Below, one piece after another: positions 44,757 through 52,812 of a DNA stretch of 64,000 bases. How positions within the stretch are numbered: position 1 is the first letter of the stretch; every line of letters begins with the position of its first letter. The stretch is from the NCBI RefSeq assembly GCF_001278945.1, contig NZ_LGRV01000003.1, positions 2,294,001-2,358,000 on the forward strand. Reading direction: 5' to 3'. Source of the stretch: Lysinibacillus contaminans (GTDB taxonomy: Bacteria > Bacillota > Bacilli > Bacillales_A > Planococcaceae). The translations under genes and the position numbers were made by a program. Below the pieces are notes generated by a model. The model saw only the letters and a list, made by a program, of their open reading frames with translations. It made no database searches and had not been told where the DNA came from.

Positions 44757-44850
44757 CCACTTTTAAAGGCTCTAAAATATTTGTTGGGGTGTTCATACAA
44801 TTTCATGCACAAAAAAAGCACAAAATTACTCTTTTTTATATACTTGAATT

Positions 44851-45159
44851 GTAAGCCCGAAATAAAAAATAGCGCACTTTTACGGTACGCACGATGAATG
44901 GCCAACTATCTGATATTTTTCGGATAGTTGGCTATTTTGCACATGTAGCCTAAATATTTTATGACCAAGGCATGTATTTATGTAAAATCTCAGGTTGTTG
45001 ATGTATTGGTAAATTAGGCAGTTCTGTTATCACCTTCACCAAATATTGATAAAAATCAATATCGTTTGCCTTGGCTGTTTCAGCCAAGCTTAAACAGATA
45101 GCATTGGCTTTAGTACCAGCTTCACTCACAGAAAAAAGCCAGTTTTTTCGATTATGTGT
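44851..45159 (-). mobile_element. IS66-family right-end remnant
   Basis: From the tip GTAAGCCCG at 44851 inward, the sequence closely parallels the first 200 bp of the relic at 40813, including the hairpin near the end (GCCAACTATC/GATAGTTGGC, 10 bp). It then continues into the last 66 codons of tnpC and stops abruptly near 45160. No left end, tnpA or tnpB remains. It has the same orientation as the first relic. Confidence 0.85.
44959..45159 (-). pseudogene. IS66 tnpC transposase, C-terminal 66 codons
   Basis: The frame reads NRKNWLFSVSEAGTKANAICLS, then LAETAKANDIDFYQYLVKVITELPN and HQQPEILHKYMPWS before the stop. This is the standard C-terminal end of IS66 DDE transposases (NRKNWLFS and LVETAKAN motifs). 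A stop codon lies just upstream in frame, and the DDE core is absent. Confidence 0.85.
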
Positions 45160-45178
45160 TTAAGAACATAATCGAAAT
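45147..45178. repeat. Inverted repeat at the IS66 truncation point
   Basis: TTTCGATTATGT, 8 nt, ACATAATCGAAA: a 12-bp perfect inverted repeat located exactly where recognisable tnpC coding sequence ends. It may mark a rearrangement junction or the tip of a second inserted sequence. Confidence 0.55.
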
Positions 45179-45255
45179 TGTGTGCTGACTTTTGTTATGT
45201 GCTTAAAGCATTAAAAAGGCATTTAAATAATGTCTTTTTCGGCTTTCTCAGCACA

Positions 45256-45405
45256 TTATAATGAATTCAAAACTGAAAAATATCTCCGGTTTCGCATCTG
45301 ATATTCTTTTCCCTTTTCATTAGGCTCATGAAATTTATATACAGCTGCTTCTTTAAATTTTAAATCTGCAACCAAGTATTTATGCGTAATTTCAAATACT
45401 TTCAT
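45256..45405 (-). CDS. Possible 49-residue protein, unrecognised
   Basis: An ATG-started frame, MKVFEITHKYLVADLKF and so on to RRYFSVLNSL, charged and aromatic in a way that looks coding. The Shine-Dalgarno sequence is weak (TTAGG four bases upstream). It lies in the 440-bp stretch between the truncated tnpC and the FlhB-like gene and could be a small gene or a fragment of something lost. I do not recognise a family. Confidence 0.3.
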   Translation of the reverse strand: MKVFEITHKYLVADLKFKEAAVYKFHEPNEKGKEYQMRNRRYFSVLNSL

Positions 45406-45559
45406 GACCTAATCATAAAGTGATTAAAATAAAAACCGGAATATTTTGGTCACTAGCACGTGGAATGTCTTTATTTTTCTTATGTGCTGAAATTTTTTGA
45501 AATCCTTTAGGTTACATTTTAACATCCTTTTATTACATATTTGGGTACTTTATTCATAT

Positions 45560-45592
45560 AAAAAAAGCACCTCAAAAATACGAGAGTGCTTT
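45560..45592 (-). terminator. Terminator after the FlhB-like gene
   Basis: On the minus strand AAAGCACTCTC-GTATTTTT-GAGGTGCTTT (one bulged base) followed by a run of U residues, directly after the stop at 45597. Confidence 0.85.
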
Positions 45593-45596
45593 CCTG

Positions 45597-45881
45597 TTAT
45601 CTATTTTTTCCATGTTGCTGATCTAAACGATAAATAAATGCAAACACTTCTGCCACCGCTTGATATAATTCTTCTGGAATTGACTCATTTAAATCGAGTT
45701 GTCCAAGTAATTGCACTAAGTTAGGATCTTCATGGATGGGCACATCATGTTCAGTTGCACGCGCCAAAATATTTTCTGCAATTTTTCCTTTCCCTTTTGC
45801 CACAACGGTTGGACTATTGTACTGTCCCGGCTTATACGTAAGAGCAATCGCTTCTTTTCGAATTTTTTTTTCATCATTCAT
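45597..45881 (-). CDS. ylqH: FlhB C-terminal-domain-like protein (YlqH)
   Basis: A 94-residue cytoplasmic protein equivalent to only the FlhB export-switch domain: AIALTYKPGQYNSPTVVAKGKGKIAENILARATEHDVPIHEDPNLVQLLGQLDLNESIPEELYQAVAEVFAFIY, written here as a domain spanning residues 10-85. The autocleavage NPTH motif is absent, so self-cleavage is not expected. It overlaps the upstream FliK-like gene by 4 bp. B. subtilis has the same pair (ylqG-ylqH) next to rnhB. Function unknown. Confidence 0.85.
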   Translation of the reverse strand: MNDEKKIRKEAIALTYKPGQYNSPTVVAKGKGKIAENILARATEHDVPIHEDPNLVQLLGQLDLNESIPEELYQAVAEVFAFIYRLDQQHGKNR

Positions 45882-47770
45882 ACGCGGAAGTCCACCCCAC
45901 TATGTTCTTCTTGAGGTTCAGTTGTGATTGTTTCTTTTACTGGTACTGCCTTCTCAAATGGCTTAATAAACACGGCAGATAACTGATAGTCTTTTTCAGC
46001 TAAACCCGCTTTAAGTGCCGCCTTCAATGGCTCCGCTAGTGGAATGACATCTGGATTTTCGTTAAATACCGTGACCGTGACCACTCGATTTTGCACCTGC
46101 ATGTCAATCACAGTTTCCTGCATCGACTCCATTTGCAAATAGAATAGAACACGTGCGTAGTTGGCATCAATTTTACCATTATCTTTCATACGCCCATTCC
46201 ATTGCAACGTCGCATCCATTTTTTTGCCAAAAAATTCAAGTGGCACTTGCATAATAAGCTGGTGTTGATGTCCATTTTCTCCGGATGAAAGTTGCATACC
46301 ATTCATACGCGTCATCAACATTTCTGCCGCTTCTTTAAGTTGCGGTGTTATTTGCGCATCTTGAAGTAATGCGTGCAGCTGCGGCTTTAACTGATGGGCA
46401 ATCGCCTGTAAATCAGCCGACTTATTATTTAGCGCTGCCTCATAGCTAATACCTAAGCCCTTTAGCACGGTTTTTAACGCGTGTTCCATTGCCTTACTAT
46501 CCATCGAGCTTTGCACTTGTGCATCCGCTTGCGTCATTAGTTGTTGAATGATTGGCTGCGATGATTCACTACCTACCTTCACAAGATTACGCATCAATGC
46601 CTCATTTTGTACAAGCGTTGCCGTTTCAGGTTTTAATAGTGATAATAAATGATCCTTTGATGATAAGCTATTTGTATCTTGCGTAAACAAACGTTCAGGT
46701 ATACTTTGCGTAAATGCCTTAATGAGTTGCTCTTGGACTTGCTTTGCAAAAATCTCTAACGTTTGCTTACTGGGTGGTAATTGAGTAAAACGTTCAATTA
46801 GTTGTGTTAATTGTTGCTTTTGCTCATTTGTCAGTAAGTTTTGGCCCGTTGTCCAAGCCTTTAATTGTTCAATTAGCTGCGCTGCATTTTCTGGCTTTGT
46901 CGCAAGTATCGTTTGTACAATTTGTCCGGCCTGCTGCATTTGAGGTGGTTGCGTTGTTGTTGGCTGTACTGAAGACCAATTCTGCAAAGTCGCATTTTGT
47001 GGTACTACACCTGCTTCTTTTAACATATTCAGTGCTTGTAAACGATCACTAATAGGTGCTGCATTATTATTTAGAATTTGCACTGATTTTGCGAGTACTA
47101 ATCCACCTGTCTCAGCCTCAAACGGCTTCGCAATCGCTTGCACCTGTTGCATTAAATTTTGCTTTACTCCCTGGGGTAGCGTAGTGTCTATCATCAGCAA
47201 TTGTGCAAAATTATTCATTGTAGACGTCATGCCTACTGTTTTTTGCCCACTAAGAAGCGCCTGAAATACATCATTCGTAAAAGGCATTTTCAACTCTACC
47301 ATTTTTTGCATTGCTTGTAAGGCATCCGCTTTCATCACACCTTCTGGTAACGCCTTCATCCATGCTTCTGCTTGCACGAGCTGTTCTTTCGAAATCGGTA
47401 TTTGCGCCTTCATGAAATGCGATAGTACTTGCTGCATTTCAGTCGTTTTTGGTAAGTTCATCGATTCTAATAGCTGATTCATCTGCTGTGTAGGAGATGT
47501 AGATTGTGCCATCGGACCTGTGACAACTTTTAACTCCGTTTGAGGGCTAGTACCTGATACTTGAAAGAAATGTGCATCTCCAGCTTTTAATGGCACCTCT
47601 AGTTGGGCAATTAATTTTTGATTGCCTACTTGTACTTCTGCCATTTGATCGGGATATAATTTTGTAATTGTTCCATGAAACACTTGCCCTTGCTTTAAGG
47701 CAAGGGGCTGATTTGATGGAATTGCGGCTGTTTGCTGTATTTGTATCGGATTAAAAGATGTAGATGTCAT
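45878..47770 (-). CDS. ylqG: FliK-like hypothetical protein (YlqG)
   Basis: A long Gln/Leu/Thr-rich protein (630 residues) with an N-terminal OB-like segment (GQVFHGTITKLYPDQMAEVQVG) and a C-terminal region resembling the FliK Flg_hook domain (MQVPLEFFGKKMDATLQWNG, ANYARVLFYLQMESM, MQVQNRVVTVTVF). The longest frame adds 27 residues; GAAGGAGAG before the ATG at 47770 fixes the start. It is coupled to the FlhB-like gene, an arrangement that mimics FliK-FlhB. Function unknown. Confidence 0.82.
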   Translation of the reverse strand: MTSTSFNPIQIQQTAAIPSNQPLALKQGQVFHGTITKLYPDQMAEVQVGNQKLIAQLEVPLKAGDAHFFQVSGTSPQTELKVVTGPMAQSTSPTQQMNQLLESMNLPKTTEMQQVLSHFMKAQIPISKEQLVQAEAWMKALPEGVMKADALQAMQKMVELKMPFTNDVFQALLSGQKTVGMTSTMNNFAQLLMIDTTLPQGVKQNLMQQVQAIAKPFEAETGGLVLAKSVQILNNNAAPISDRLQALNMLKEAGVVPQNATLQNWSSVQPTTTQPPQMQQAGQIVQTILATKPENAAQLIEQLKAWTTGQNLLTNEQKQQLTQLIERFTQLPPSKQTLEIFAKQVQEQLIKAFTQSIPERLFTQDTNSLSSKDHLLSLLKPETATLVQNEALMRNLVKVGSESSQPIIQQLMTQADAQVQSSMDSKAMEHALKTVLKGLGISYEAALNNKSADLQAIAHQLKPQLHALLQDAQITPQLKEAAEMLMTRMNGMQLSSGENGHQHQLIMQVPLEFFGKKMDATLQWNGRMKDNGKIDANYARVLFYLQMESMQETVIDMQVQNRVVTVTVFNENPDVIPLAEPLKAALKAGLAEKDYQLSAVFIKPFEKAVPVKETITTEPQEEHSGVDFRV

Positions 47771-47786
47771 ACATACTCTCCTTCCT

Positions 47787-48545
47787 CTAAAGCATTGATT
47801 TAATTGGTTCAAACGATTTTCGATGATGTATTGTCGCTCCGTATGTTTCAAGTGCCTCTAAATGCTGTTTCGTACCGTATCCAGCATGCTTGGCAAAGCC
47901 GTACATCGGAAACGCTTTGTCGAGTTCCTCCATATAATCATCACGTGCTGTTTTCGCCAAAATAGAAGCTGCGGCAATTGCTAAACTTTTTGCATCTCCT
48001 TTAATAATTGAATCTTGGGGTATTGCGATTGGTAATGTCATCGCGTCCACGAGCACATAATCTGGTTTAATAGATAATGCCTCAACACTGCACTTCATTG
48101 ATTGCTTCGTCGCTTCGTATATATTCAATTTATCTATGATTTCAGCCGATTGAAAATGTACTGAATAACTGAGTGCATGTGTTTTTACGAGCACCGCAAA
48201 AGCATTGCGTTTTTCTTTTGAAAGCTGTTTAGAGTCATTTAAACCAACGAGTTCCATGCAATTTTCTGGTAAAATGACAGCCGCCGTTACAACGGGACCT
48301 GCTAGTGGACCACGACCTGCCTCGTCCACACCTGCAATCAGTGCTCCCTCCACTCCGTAGCTTCGATCAAAGTCTATTTTTGCTTGGTGCTCTCGTAGTA
48401 ACTGTTGTTTCTTTTCTTGACGCTTTTTCCAGCTTTGCCATACTTTCTGTACACCGGCACGTTCATCAGTTACAATATCCTGCATCCAATCCTGCCATTC
48501 TTCTGCTTCTTTTAACGCTGTAGTAATTTCTTTAATAGTTTTCAC
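47787..48545 (-). CDS. rnhB: Ribonuclease HII
   Basis: A 252-residue RNase HII that nicks at ribonucleotides in DNA. The GIAGVDEAGRGPLAGPVV-type motif (LIAGVDEAGRGPLAGPVVTA) carries the catalytic DE pair, YVLVDAMTLPI the third Asp, and KGDAKSLAIAAASILAKTARDDYM completes the signature. The N-terminal extension of about 70 residues is typical of Bacillales. It precedes ylqG by 16 bp. Confidence 0.96.
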   Translation of the reverse strand: MKTIKEITTALKEAEEWQDWMQDIVTDERAGVQKVWQSWKKRQEKKQQLLREHQAKIDFDRSYGVEGALIAGVDEAGRGPLAGPVVTAAVILPENCMELVGLNDSKQLSKEKRNAFAVLVKTHALSYSVHFQSAEIIDKLNIYEATKQSMKCSVEALSIKPDYVLVDAMTLPIAIPQDSIIKGDAKSLAIAAASILAKTARDDYMEELDKAFPMYGFAKHAGYGTKQHLEALETYGATIHHRKSFEPIKSML

Positions 48546-48603
48546 AACATCTAAACCCCTTTATTTCACTCTACCTTTTTATCGGCAAATTTATTAGTTT
48601 CTA

Positions 48604-48648
48604 AAAGAAAAACTGCCAATGTCACAATTTCTTGCGTGACATTGGCAG
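48604..48648 (-). terminator. rbgA terminator
   Basis: On the minus strand CTGCCAATGTCAC-(10 nt)-GTGACATTGGCAG, a 13-bp perfect stem, followed by UUUUUCUUUU, ten bases after the rbgA stop. Confidence 0.93.
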
Positions 48649-48657
48649 CTTAATATT

Positions 48658-49536
48658 TCATTGCTCGTTTTCAGCTTCTTTTTCGAGTTGTTCATTGACA
48701 AAATCGAACGTTAATTTACCTAATTGCTGTCCGCGAATATCTCGTACAATTAGTAGTGAAACCTGATCATAGTCAATTTCACCGCCCGCTCCAAATACGC
48801 GTCGTAATTTACCGATATGATCAAATGTTTCAACTAAATCCTCGTGCATAGACTGGAAGCCATACCGTTCTGCCATGCGCGTTGGATAGTGTTCAGATAG
48901 GAAACGTAAGCCGTATACCGCTAAGTCTTCCATATTCATAATCGTGTCTTTAATGGCACCTGTTAACGCAAGCTTATAACCAACTTCTTGGTCCTCAAAT
49001 TTAGGCCATAAAATCCCCGGTGTATCGAGTAACTCTAATTCTTTACCGAATTTAATCCATTGCTGTGCTTTTGTAACACCTGGTGTATTACCCGTTCTTG
49101 CAATGTTTTTCTTGGCCAAACGGTTAATCAATGTCGATTTCCCAACATTCGGAATACCAACAATCATCGCCCGAATTGCTCGTGGCTTCATGCCGCGCGA
49201 TTTCATACGATCAAACTTTTCTTGTAGTAATTCCTGCGCTGCTTTTGTTACCTGTTGTAAACCTTTACCTTCAAGAGAATTAATAGCAACCGCTTTATGT
49301 CCATGAGCAGCAAAATATTGCACCCATTTACGCGTTTCTTGCTCGTCTGCCATATCCGCCTTATTTAAAATAAGTAGGCGTGTTTTTTGACTAATTACCT
49401 CGTCAATCATCGGATTACGTGATGATAGCGGCAAACGTGCATCAACTAATTCAAAAATAATATCTACTAGCTTTAGATTTTCCGTTACTTGGCGACGAGC
49501 TTTTGCCATATGCCCCGGAAACCACTGGATTGTCAT
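48658..49536 (-). CDS. rbgA: Ribosome biogenesis GTPase RbgA (YlqF)
   Basis: A 292-residue circularly permuted GTPase: G4 (LNKADMAD) precedes the P-loop [15 protein letters not shown], then GNTPGVTK (G2) and LLDTPG (G3). The N-terminus [17 protein letters not shown] is the family hallmark. It is required for late 50S subunit assembly, near the L16 and A-site region. It lies between the signal peptidase gene and rnhB, as in B. subtilis. Confidence 0.97.
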   Translation of the reverse strand: MTIQWFPGHMAKARRQVTENLKLVDIIFELVDARLPLSSRNPMIDEVISQKTRLLILNKADMADEQETRKWVQYFAAHGHKAVAINSLEGKGLQQVTKAAQELLQEKFDRMKSRGMKPRAIRAMIVGIPNVGKSTLINRLAKKNIARTGNTPGVTKAQQWIKFGKELELLDTPGILWPKFEDQEVGYKLALTGAIKDTIMNMEDLAVYGLRFLSEHYPTRMAERYGFQSMHEDLVETFDHIGKLRRVFGAGGEIDYDQVSLLIVRDIRGQQLGKLTFDFVNEQLEKEAENEQ

Positions 49537-49552
49537 ACATGTACCTCCTAAT

Positions 49553-49585
49553 CAAAAGAAAAAGGGAGTGTTGTCCGCTCCCCTT
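49553..49585 (-). terminator. Signal peptidase gene terminator
   Basis: On the minus strand AAGGGGAG-(9 nt)-CTCCCTT followed by UUUCUUUU, just after the sip stop at 49594. Confidence 0.82.
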
Positions 49586-49593
49586 AAATAAGA

Positions 49594-50157
49594 CTATTTC
49601 ACAATTTTAATATCACTAAATGGCCAGAAAATCAGGCTTGTATTGCCGATTATTTCTTTTTGTTCGATTAAACCAATATGTCGACTATCTTTACTATAGC
49701 GGCGATTATCCCCCATTACAAAGACATAGCCCTCAGGAATTGTATTCTGGTTGACACCAATATCCTCTAACGTGAAATCTTCCGTTAAAGTACCCTCAGT
49801 AATTTGTGCTTTGTAAGCATCTAAATAAGGTTCATCAATTGGTTCTCCGTTAATGTACAATTGATCGTCTTTATACTCCAACGTTTCTCCAGGTAATCCA
49901 ATCACACGTTTAATGTAATTTTTTTGTTCTGGTGCGTGGAAGACGACAATATCAAAACGCTCTGGTTCTCCAATTTTATAGCCGATTTTATTGACAATCA
50001 TACGGTCGCCATCTTCAAGGGTTGGCATCATGGATTCACCATCTACTGCAATTGGTGTAAATAAAAAATAACGAATAACTGCCGCAATCGCAAATGCAAT
50101 AAGAAGTGCTTTCGTCCATTCCCATAACTCATTTTTTTCCTTTACTTGTTTCTCCAT
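49594..50157 (-). CDS. sipS: Type I signal peptidase
   Basis: A 187-residue S26 peptidase with one N-terminal membrane helix (about 15-33), catalytic Ser in VDGESMMPTL, catalytic Lys in KNYIKRVIGLPGE and the box E motif MGDNRRYSKDSRHIG. It removes signal peptides from secreted proteins. The longest frame adds nine residues; GAGGAGG eight bases before the ATG at 50157 sets the start. Which of the several Bacillus sip paralogues it matches cannot be told here. Confidence 0.94.
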   Translation of the reverse strand: MEKQVKEKNELWEWTKALLIAFAIAAVIRYFLFTPIAVDGESMMPTLEDGDRMIVNKIGYKIGEPERFDIVVFHAPEQKNYIKRVIGLPGETLEYKDDQLYINGEPIDEPYLDAYKAQITEGTLTEDFTLEDIGVNQNTIPEGYVFVMGDNRRYSKDSRHIGLIEQKEIIGNTSLIFWPFSDIKIVK

Positions 50158-50213
50158 ATGAATTGCCTCCTCGTCTATCCTCATTTTAGAGGAAATCTAT
50201 TTAAGATGACAAG

Positions 50214-50247
50214 CAAAAAGAAAAGGAGCTTGCAAAACAAGCTCCTC
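50214..50247 (-). terminator. rplS terminator
   Basis: On the minus strand GGAGCTTG-TTTTG-CAAGCTCC followed by UUUUCUUUUU, shortly after the rplS stop. Confidence 0.93.
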
Positions 50248-50262
50248 ACTTTTAAGTCATAA

Positions 50263-50607
50263 TTATCGAAGTTCTTTAATACGAGCAGCTTTACCACGTA
50301 GGTTACGTAGGTAGTAAAGTTTAGCACGACGTACTTTACCACGACGGATAACTTCTAAGTTAGCGATTTTTGGTGTGTGTACAGGGAATGTACGTTCAAC
50401 ACCAATACCGTAAGAAATTTTACGTACTGTGAAAGTTTCGCTAATTCCGCCACCACGACGTTTGATAACTACACCTTCGTACATTTGGATACGTTCACGA
50501 GTACCCTCTACTACTTTCACGTGTACACGTACTGTGTCACCTGGGCGGAAAGTTGGTAGATCCGAACGAAGCTGATCTTTAGTAATCTCTGTAATAATGT
50601 TTGACAT
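50263..50607 (-). CDS. rplS: 50S ribosomal protein L19
   Basis: A 114-residue protein with the L19 signature ([34 protein letters not shown] and [25 protein letters not shown]). It sits at the 30S-50S interface. It follows trmD after a 127-nt leader and has its own terminator. Confidence 0.98.
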   Translation of the reverse strand: MSNIITEITKDQLRSDLPTFRPGDTVRVHVKVVEGTRERIQMYEGVVIKRRGGGISETFTVRKISYGIGVERTFPVHTPKIANLEVIRRGKVRRAKLYYLRNLRGKAARIKELR

Positions 50608-50700
50608 TGTTTTCTCTCCTTAGACAGATGCTCTTGCACGCAATTTATGCCACAGCGGAACATCGTAATTCAGCACTCCATTATAGAAGCACAAAGATGA
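50608..50700 (-). ncRNA. Probable L19 (rplS) leader RNA
   Basis: The rplS 5' region contains a hairpin (arms 50664-50655 and 50637-50627 on the minus strand, GATGTTCCGC against GCAAGAGCATC with one mismatch) followed by AAGGAG and the ATG. Firmicutes have a known L19 leader motif at this position that is thought to mediate autoregulation. The assignment is by position and structure, not by a covariance search. Confidence 0.45.
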
Positions 50701-50734
50701 TGTTATCATAAATCGGCAATGCTCGCAAGCATCT

Positions 50735-51463
50735 TCATTGTTCATTTCTTAATTTTTCAATATACGCTTTTTGCTTATCTGTTAAAGGATAATGCTCGAG
50801 TAAATCTGGACGTCGCTCGAACGTTCGTTTCAGCGATTGCTCCTCACGCCACTCGGCAATCTTCGCATGATTACCTGACATTAGAACATCAGGTACTGTC
50901 ATGCCTCGGAATTCTGCAGGGCGTGTGTAATGCGGATGCTCGAGTAAGCCTGTCGAAAACGAATCTTGAATATGTGAGTCTTCTTGTCCTAAAACGCCTG
51001 GTAAAAGACGCACAATGCTATCAATCACAGTCATCGCACCGAGTTCTCCACCGGTTAAAACGAAATCTCCTATAGATATTTCATCCGTAACAAGATACTC
51101 ACGAATACGCTCATCATAGCCTTCGTAATGACCGCATAAAAAGACTAATTCTTCCTCTTTAGCAAGCTCTTCTGCCTTCTTCTGCGTGAAGCGCTCACCT
51201 TGTGGGCACATTAGGATGATACGCGGCTTCTTTCCAGCTGTAATAGCTTCAACCGCACTAAACATCGGCTCAGGCTTTAACACCATTCCTGCGCCACCAC
51301 CGTACGGATAATCGTCTACTTGCTTATGTTTATTGCCAGAATACTCTCGGATGTCTGTGACAGAGAGCTGCACAGCACCTTTTTCTTGCGCCTTTTTTAA
51401 TATCGATGCCCCAAATACACCTGTAAACATATCCGGAAAAAGGCTCAACACTTGAATATTCAT
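50735..51463 (-). CDS. trmD: tRNA (guanine-37-N1) methyltransferase
   Basis: A 242-residue SPOUT methyltransferase using SAM to make m1G37, which prevents frameshifting. Motifs: [14 protein letters not shown] start, [41 protein letters not shown] trefoil knot and [15 protein letters not shown] overlap with rimM. Confidence 0.97.
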   Translation of the reverse strand: MNIQVLSLFPDMFTGVFGASILKKAQEKGAVQLSVTDIREYSGNKHKQVDDYPYGGGAGMVLKPEPMFSAVEAITAGKKPRIILMCPQGERFTQKKAEELAKEEELVFLCGHYEGYDERIREYLVTDEISIGDFVLTGGELGAMTVIDSIVRLLPGVLGQEDSHIQDSFSTGLLEHPHYTRPAEFRGMTVPDVLMSGNHAKIAEWREEQSLKRTFERRPDLLEHYPLTDKQKAYIEKLRNEQ

Positions 51464-51981
51464 TACAATAACCCTTCCATTACGTGAATTGTAATGACTT
51501 TTTCATCTATATTAATGTCTTTTACAACATCTTCAATGTATGGAATGTAATGTTCTTTACCTTTTGTCCCTTTTACTACCCATACATCATTTGCGCCTGT
51601 TTCTAAAATATCTTTAATTTCGCCGATTGTTTCGCCTTCTTCAGAAACAACAGAACAACCAATAATATCATGGTAGAAGTATTCGTTTTCTTCTAACAAA
51701 TCTTCGTCCATTTGATCTTGCGTCACTTTTAGCATACCCTCTTTAAAAGGCTCAACTAAGTTAATATTGTGCATACCTTCAAATGTTAATAAGATAAAGT
51801 TTTTATGACGGCGTACCGATTCAATCGTTACCCAGGTCGGTTTTTTATCGTTCTTTTTAAAGGCTGCGAGCTTATTGCCCACTACAAAGCGTTGTTCTTC
51901 AAAATCTGTTGTGGATAAAATACGCACTTCACCTCGAACACCGTGCGTATTAACAATACGGCCTACATTAAACCATTCCAT
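51463..51981 (-). CDS. rimM: Ribosome maturation factor RimM
   Basis: A PRC-barrel protein that assists 30S head assembly with S19. N-terminal [20 protein letters not shown], middle [19 protein letters not shown] and C-terminal [25 protein letters not shown] motifs are present. The longest frame begins at GTG; GAGGTG six bases before the ATG at 51981 decides the start. It has an unusual structured leader upstream. Confidence 0.96.
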   Translation of the reverse strand: MEWFNVGRIVNTHGVRGEVRILSTTDFEEQRFVVGNKLAAFKKNDKKPTWVTIESVRRHKNFILLTFEGMHNINLVEPFKEGMLKVTQDQMDEDLLEENEYFYHDIIGCSVVSEEGETIGEIKDILETGANDVWVVKGTKGKEHYIPYIEDVVKDINIDEKVITIHVMEGLL

Positions 51982-52006
51982 TTTGATCACCTCATGTTAG
52001 AAAAGT

Positions 52007-52118
52007 GCTAAAATGCTTGTCCATCCTAGTTCAGTGCTAAACAGCCCAAAACGAAAGTAGACACGCTTCCATTTTCGCCTGAGGGATTAAAGCAACATTC
52101 AGGGGATGGCATTTTAGC
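52007..52118 (-). ncRNA. Candidate three-way-junction RNA in the rimM leader
   Basis: GCTAAAATGC (52007-52016) pairs with GCATTTTAGC (52109-52118) and CCATC (52021-52025) with GATGG-type bases just inside (52104-52108). Within are two abutting hairpins: CGAAA/TTTCG (52052-52077) and CCTGA/TCAGG (52078-52103). No reading frame of note. It is either a structured leader of rimM-trmD or a small repeat element. B. subtilis has ylqD in this position. Confidence 0.5.
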
Positions 52119-52155
52119 CTAGACATTGAATAGTATATCCAATGTTCGACTATAT

Positions 52156-52196
52156 AAAAAAGGAAGGAAGGAACTAGCAAGCTCCCTCCTCCTTTT
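52156..52196 (-). terminator. khpA terminator
   Basis: On the minus strand AAAAAGGAGGAGGGA-(9 nt)-TTCCTTCCTTCCTTTTTT, an imperfect but long purine/pyrimidine hairpin with a U-run, abutting the khpA stop. It separates ffh-rpsP-khpA from rimM-trmD. Confidence 0.82.
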
Positions 52197-52430
52197 TCAA
52201 TCCAATATATCGACGTAAGTCTTTTTTTGATAGTGACTACCTGCCGCTGAATAAACAATTGTACGAATCGCTTTAGCAACCCGCCCTTGTTTGCCTATGA
52301 CTTTCCCTCGATCCTCTGGATGAACAAAAAGTTTATAAACAACTCGATTTGCATTTTCGTCCGTCTCAACACGGACTTCTTCTGGATAATCGACTAACGG
52401 TAAAACGATTGCTTCAATCAGCTGCTTCAA
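52197..52430 (-). CDS. khpA: KH-domain RNA-binding protein KhpA (YlqC)
   Basis: A 77-residue single KH domain with the GxxG loop in KVIGKQGRVAKAIR (about residues 44-57). KhpA with KhpB binds many RNAs and affects cell elongation in streptococci. It follows rpsP by 15 bp, the conserved arrangement. Confidence 0.94.
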   Translation of the reverse strand: MKQLIEAIVLPLVDYPEEVRVETDENANRVVYKLFVHPEDRGKVIGKQGRVAKAIRTIVYSAAGSHYQKKTYVDILD

Positions 52431-52445
52431 AGACGTCTCCCCCGA

Positions 52446-52718
52446 TTATTTATTGAATTTTTGGTTATGGAATTTTTCCATAATACCTTGTTCTGAGAAC
52501 AAGTTACGCACTGTATCTGATGGTTTTGCACCGTCAGCTAACCATTTAAGAGCTTTCTCTTCATCAATGTTTACAGTAGCTGGTTGAGTTAGTGGATTGT
52601 AAGTACCCACTGTTTCGATTTGACGACCGTCACGTGGTGAACGAGCGTCTGCAACTACGATACGATAGAAAGGAGATTTTTTAGCTCCCATACGTTTTAA
52701 GCGAATTTTTACTGCCAT
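52446..52718 (-). CDS. rpsP: 30S ribosomal protein S16
   Basis: A 90-residue S16 with the N-terminal signature [30 protein letters not shown] and the [19 protein letters not shown] segment. It binds 16S rRNA early in assembly. It sits between ffh and khpA. Confidence 0.98.
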   Translation of the reverse strand: MAVKIRLKRMGAKKSPFYRIVVADARSPRDGRQIETVGTYNPLTQPATVNIDEEKALKWLADGAKPSDTVRNLFSEQGIMEKFHNQKFNK

Positions 52719-52812
52719 TTTAATAGCACCTCCGAATAAGTTTCACACAAGATAGTATATTATCAATGTTTGTGATGTTTGTAAAGTGTTTTTTCTTAAC
52801 ACCTAAAAAATA

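Larger units (their letters stand above)
44757..45596. other. Gap from ackA terminator to FlhB-like gene
   Basis: Besides the IS66 remnant (44851-45159), inverted repeat (45147-45178) and a possible small ORF, it holds TGTGCTGA (about 45180) and its inverted copy TCAGCACA (about 45248) enclosing some 60 bp of AT-rich DNA. The remainder up to the terminator at 45560 shows no gene. Confidence 0.5.

Noticed and set aside
52007..52118. Known TPP, SAM, FMN, glycine or purine riboswitch upstream of rimM
   Set aside because: The invariant sequence cores of these classes are not present; only the generic junction architecture is similar.
52037..52279. 80-codon minus-strand ORF overlapping khpA
   Set aside because: Runs through the khpA terminator and out of frame with khpA; no similarity to YlqD seen.
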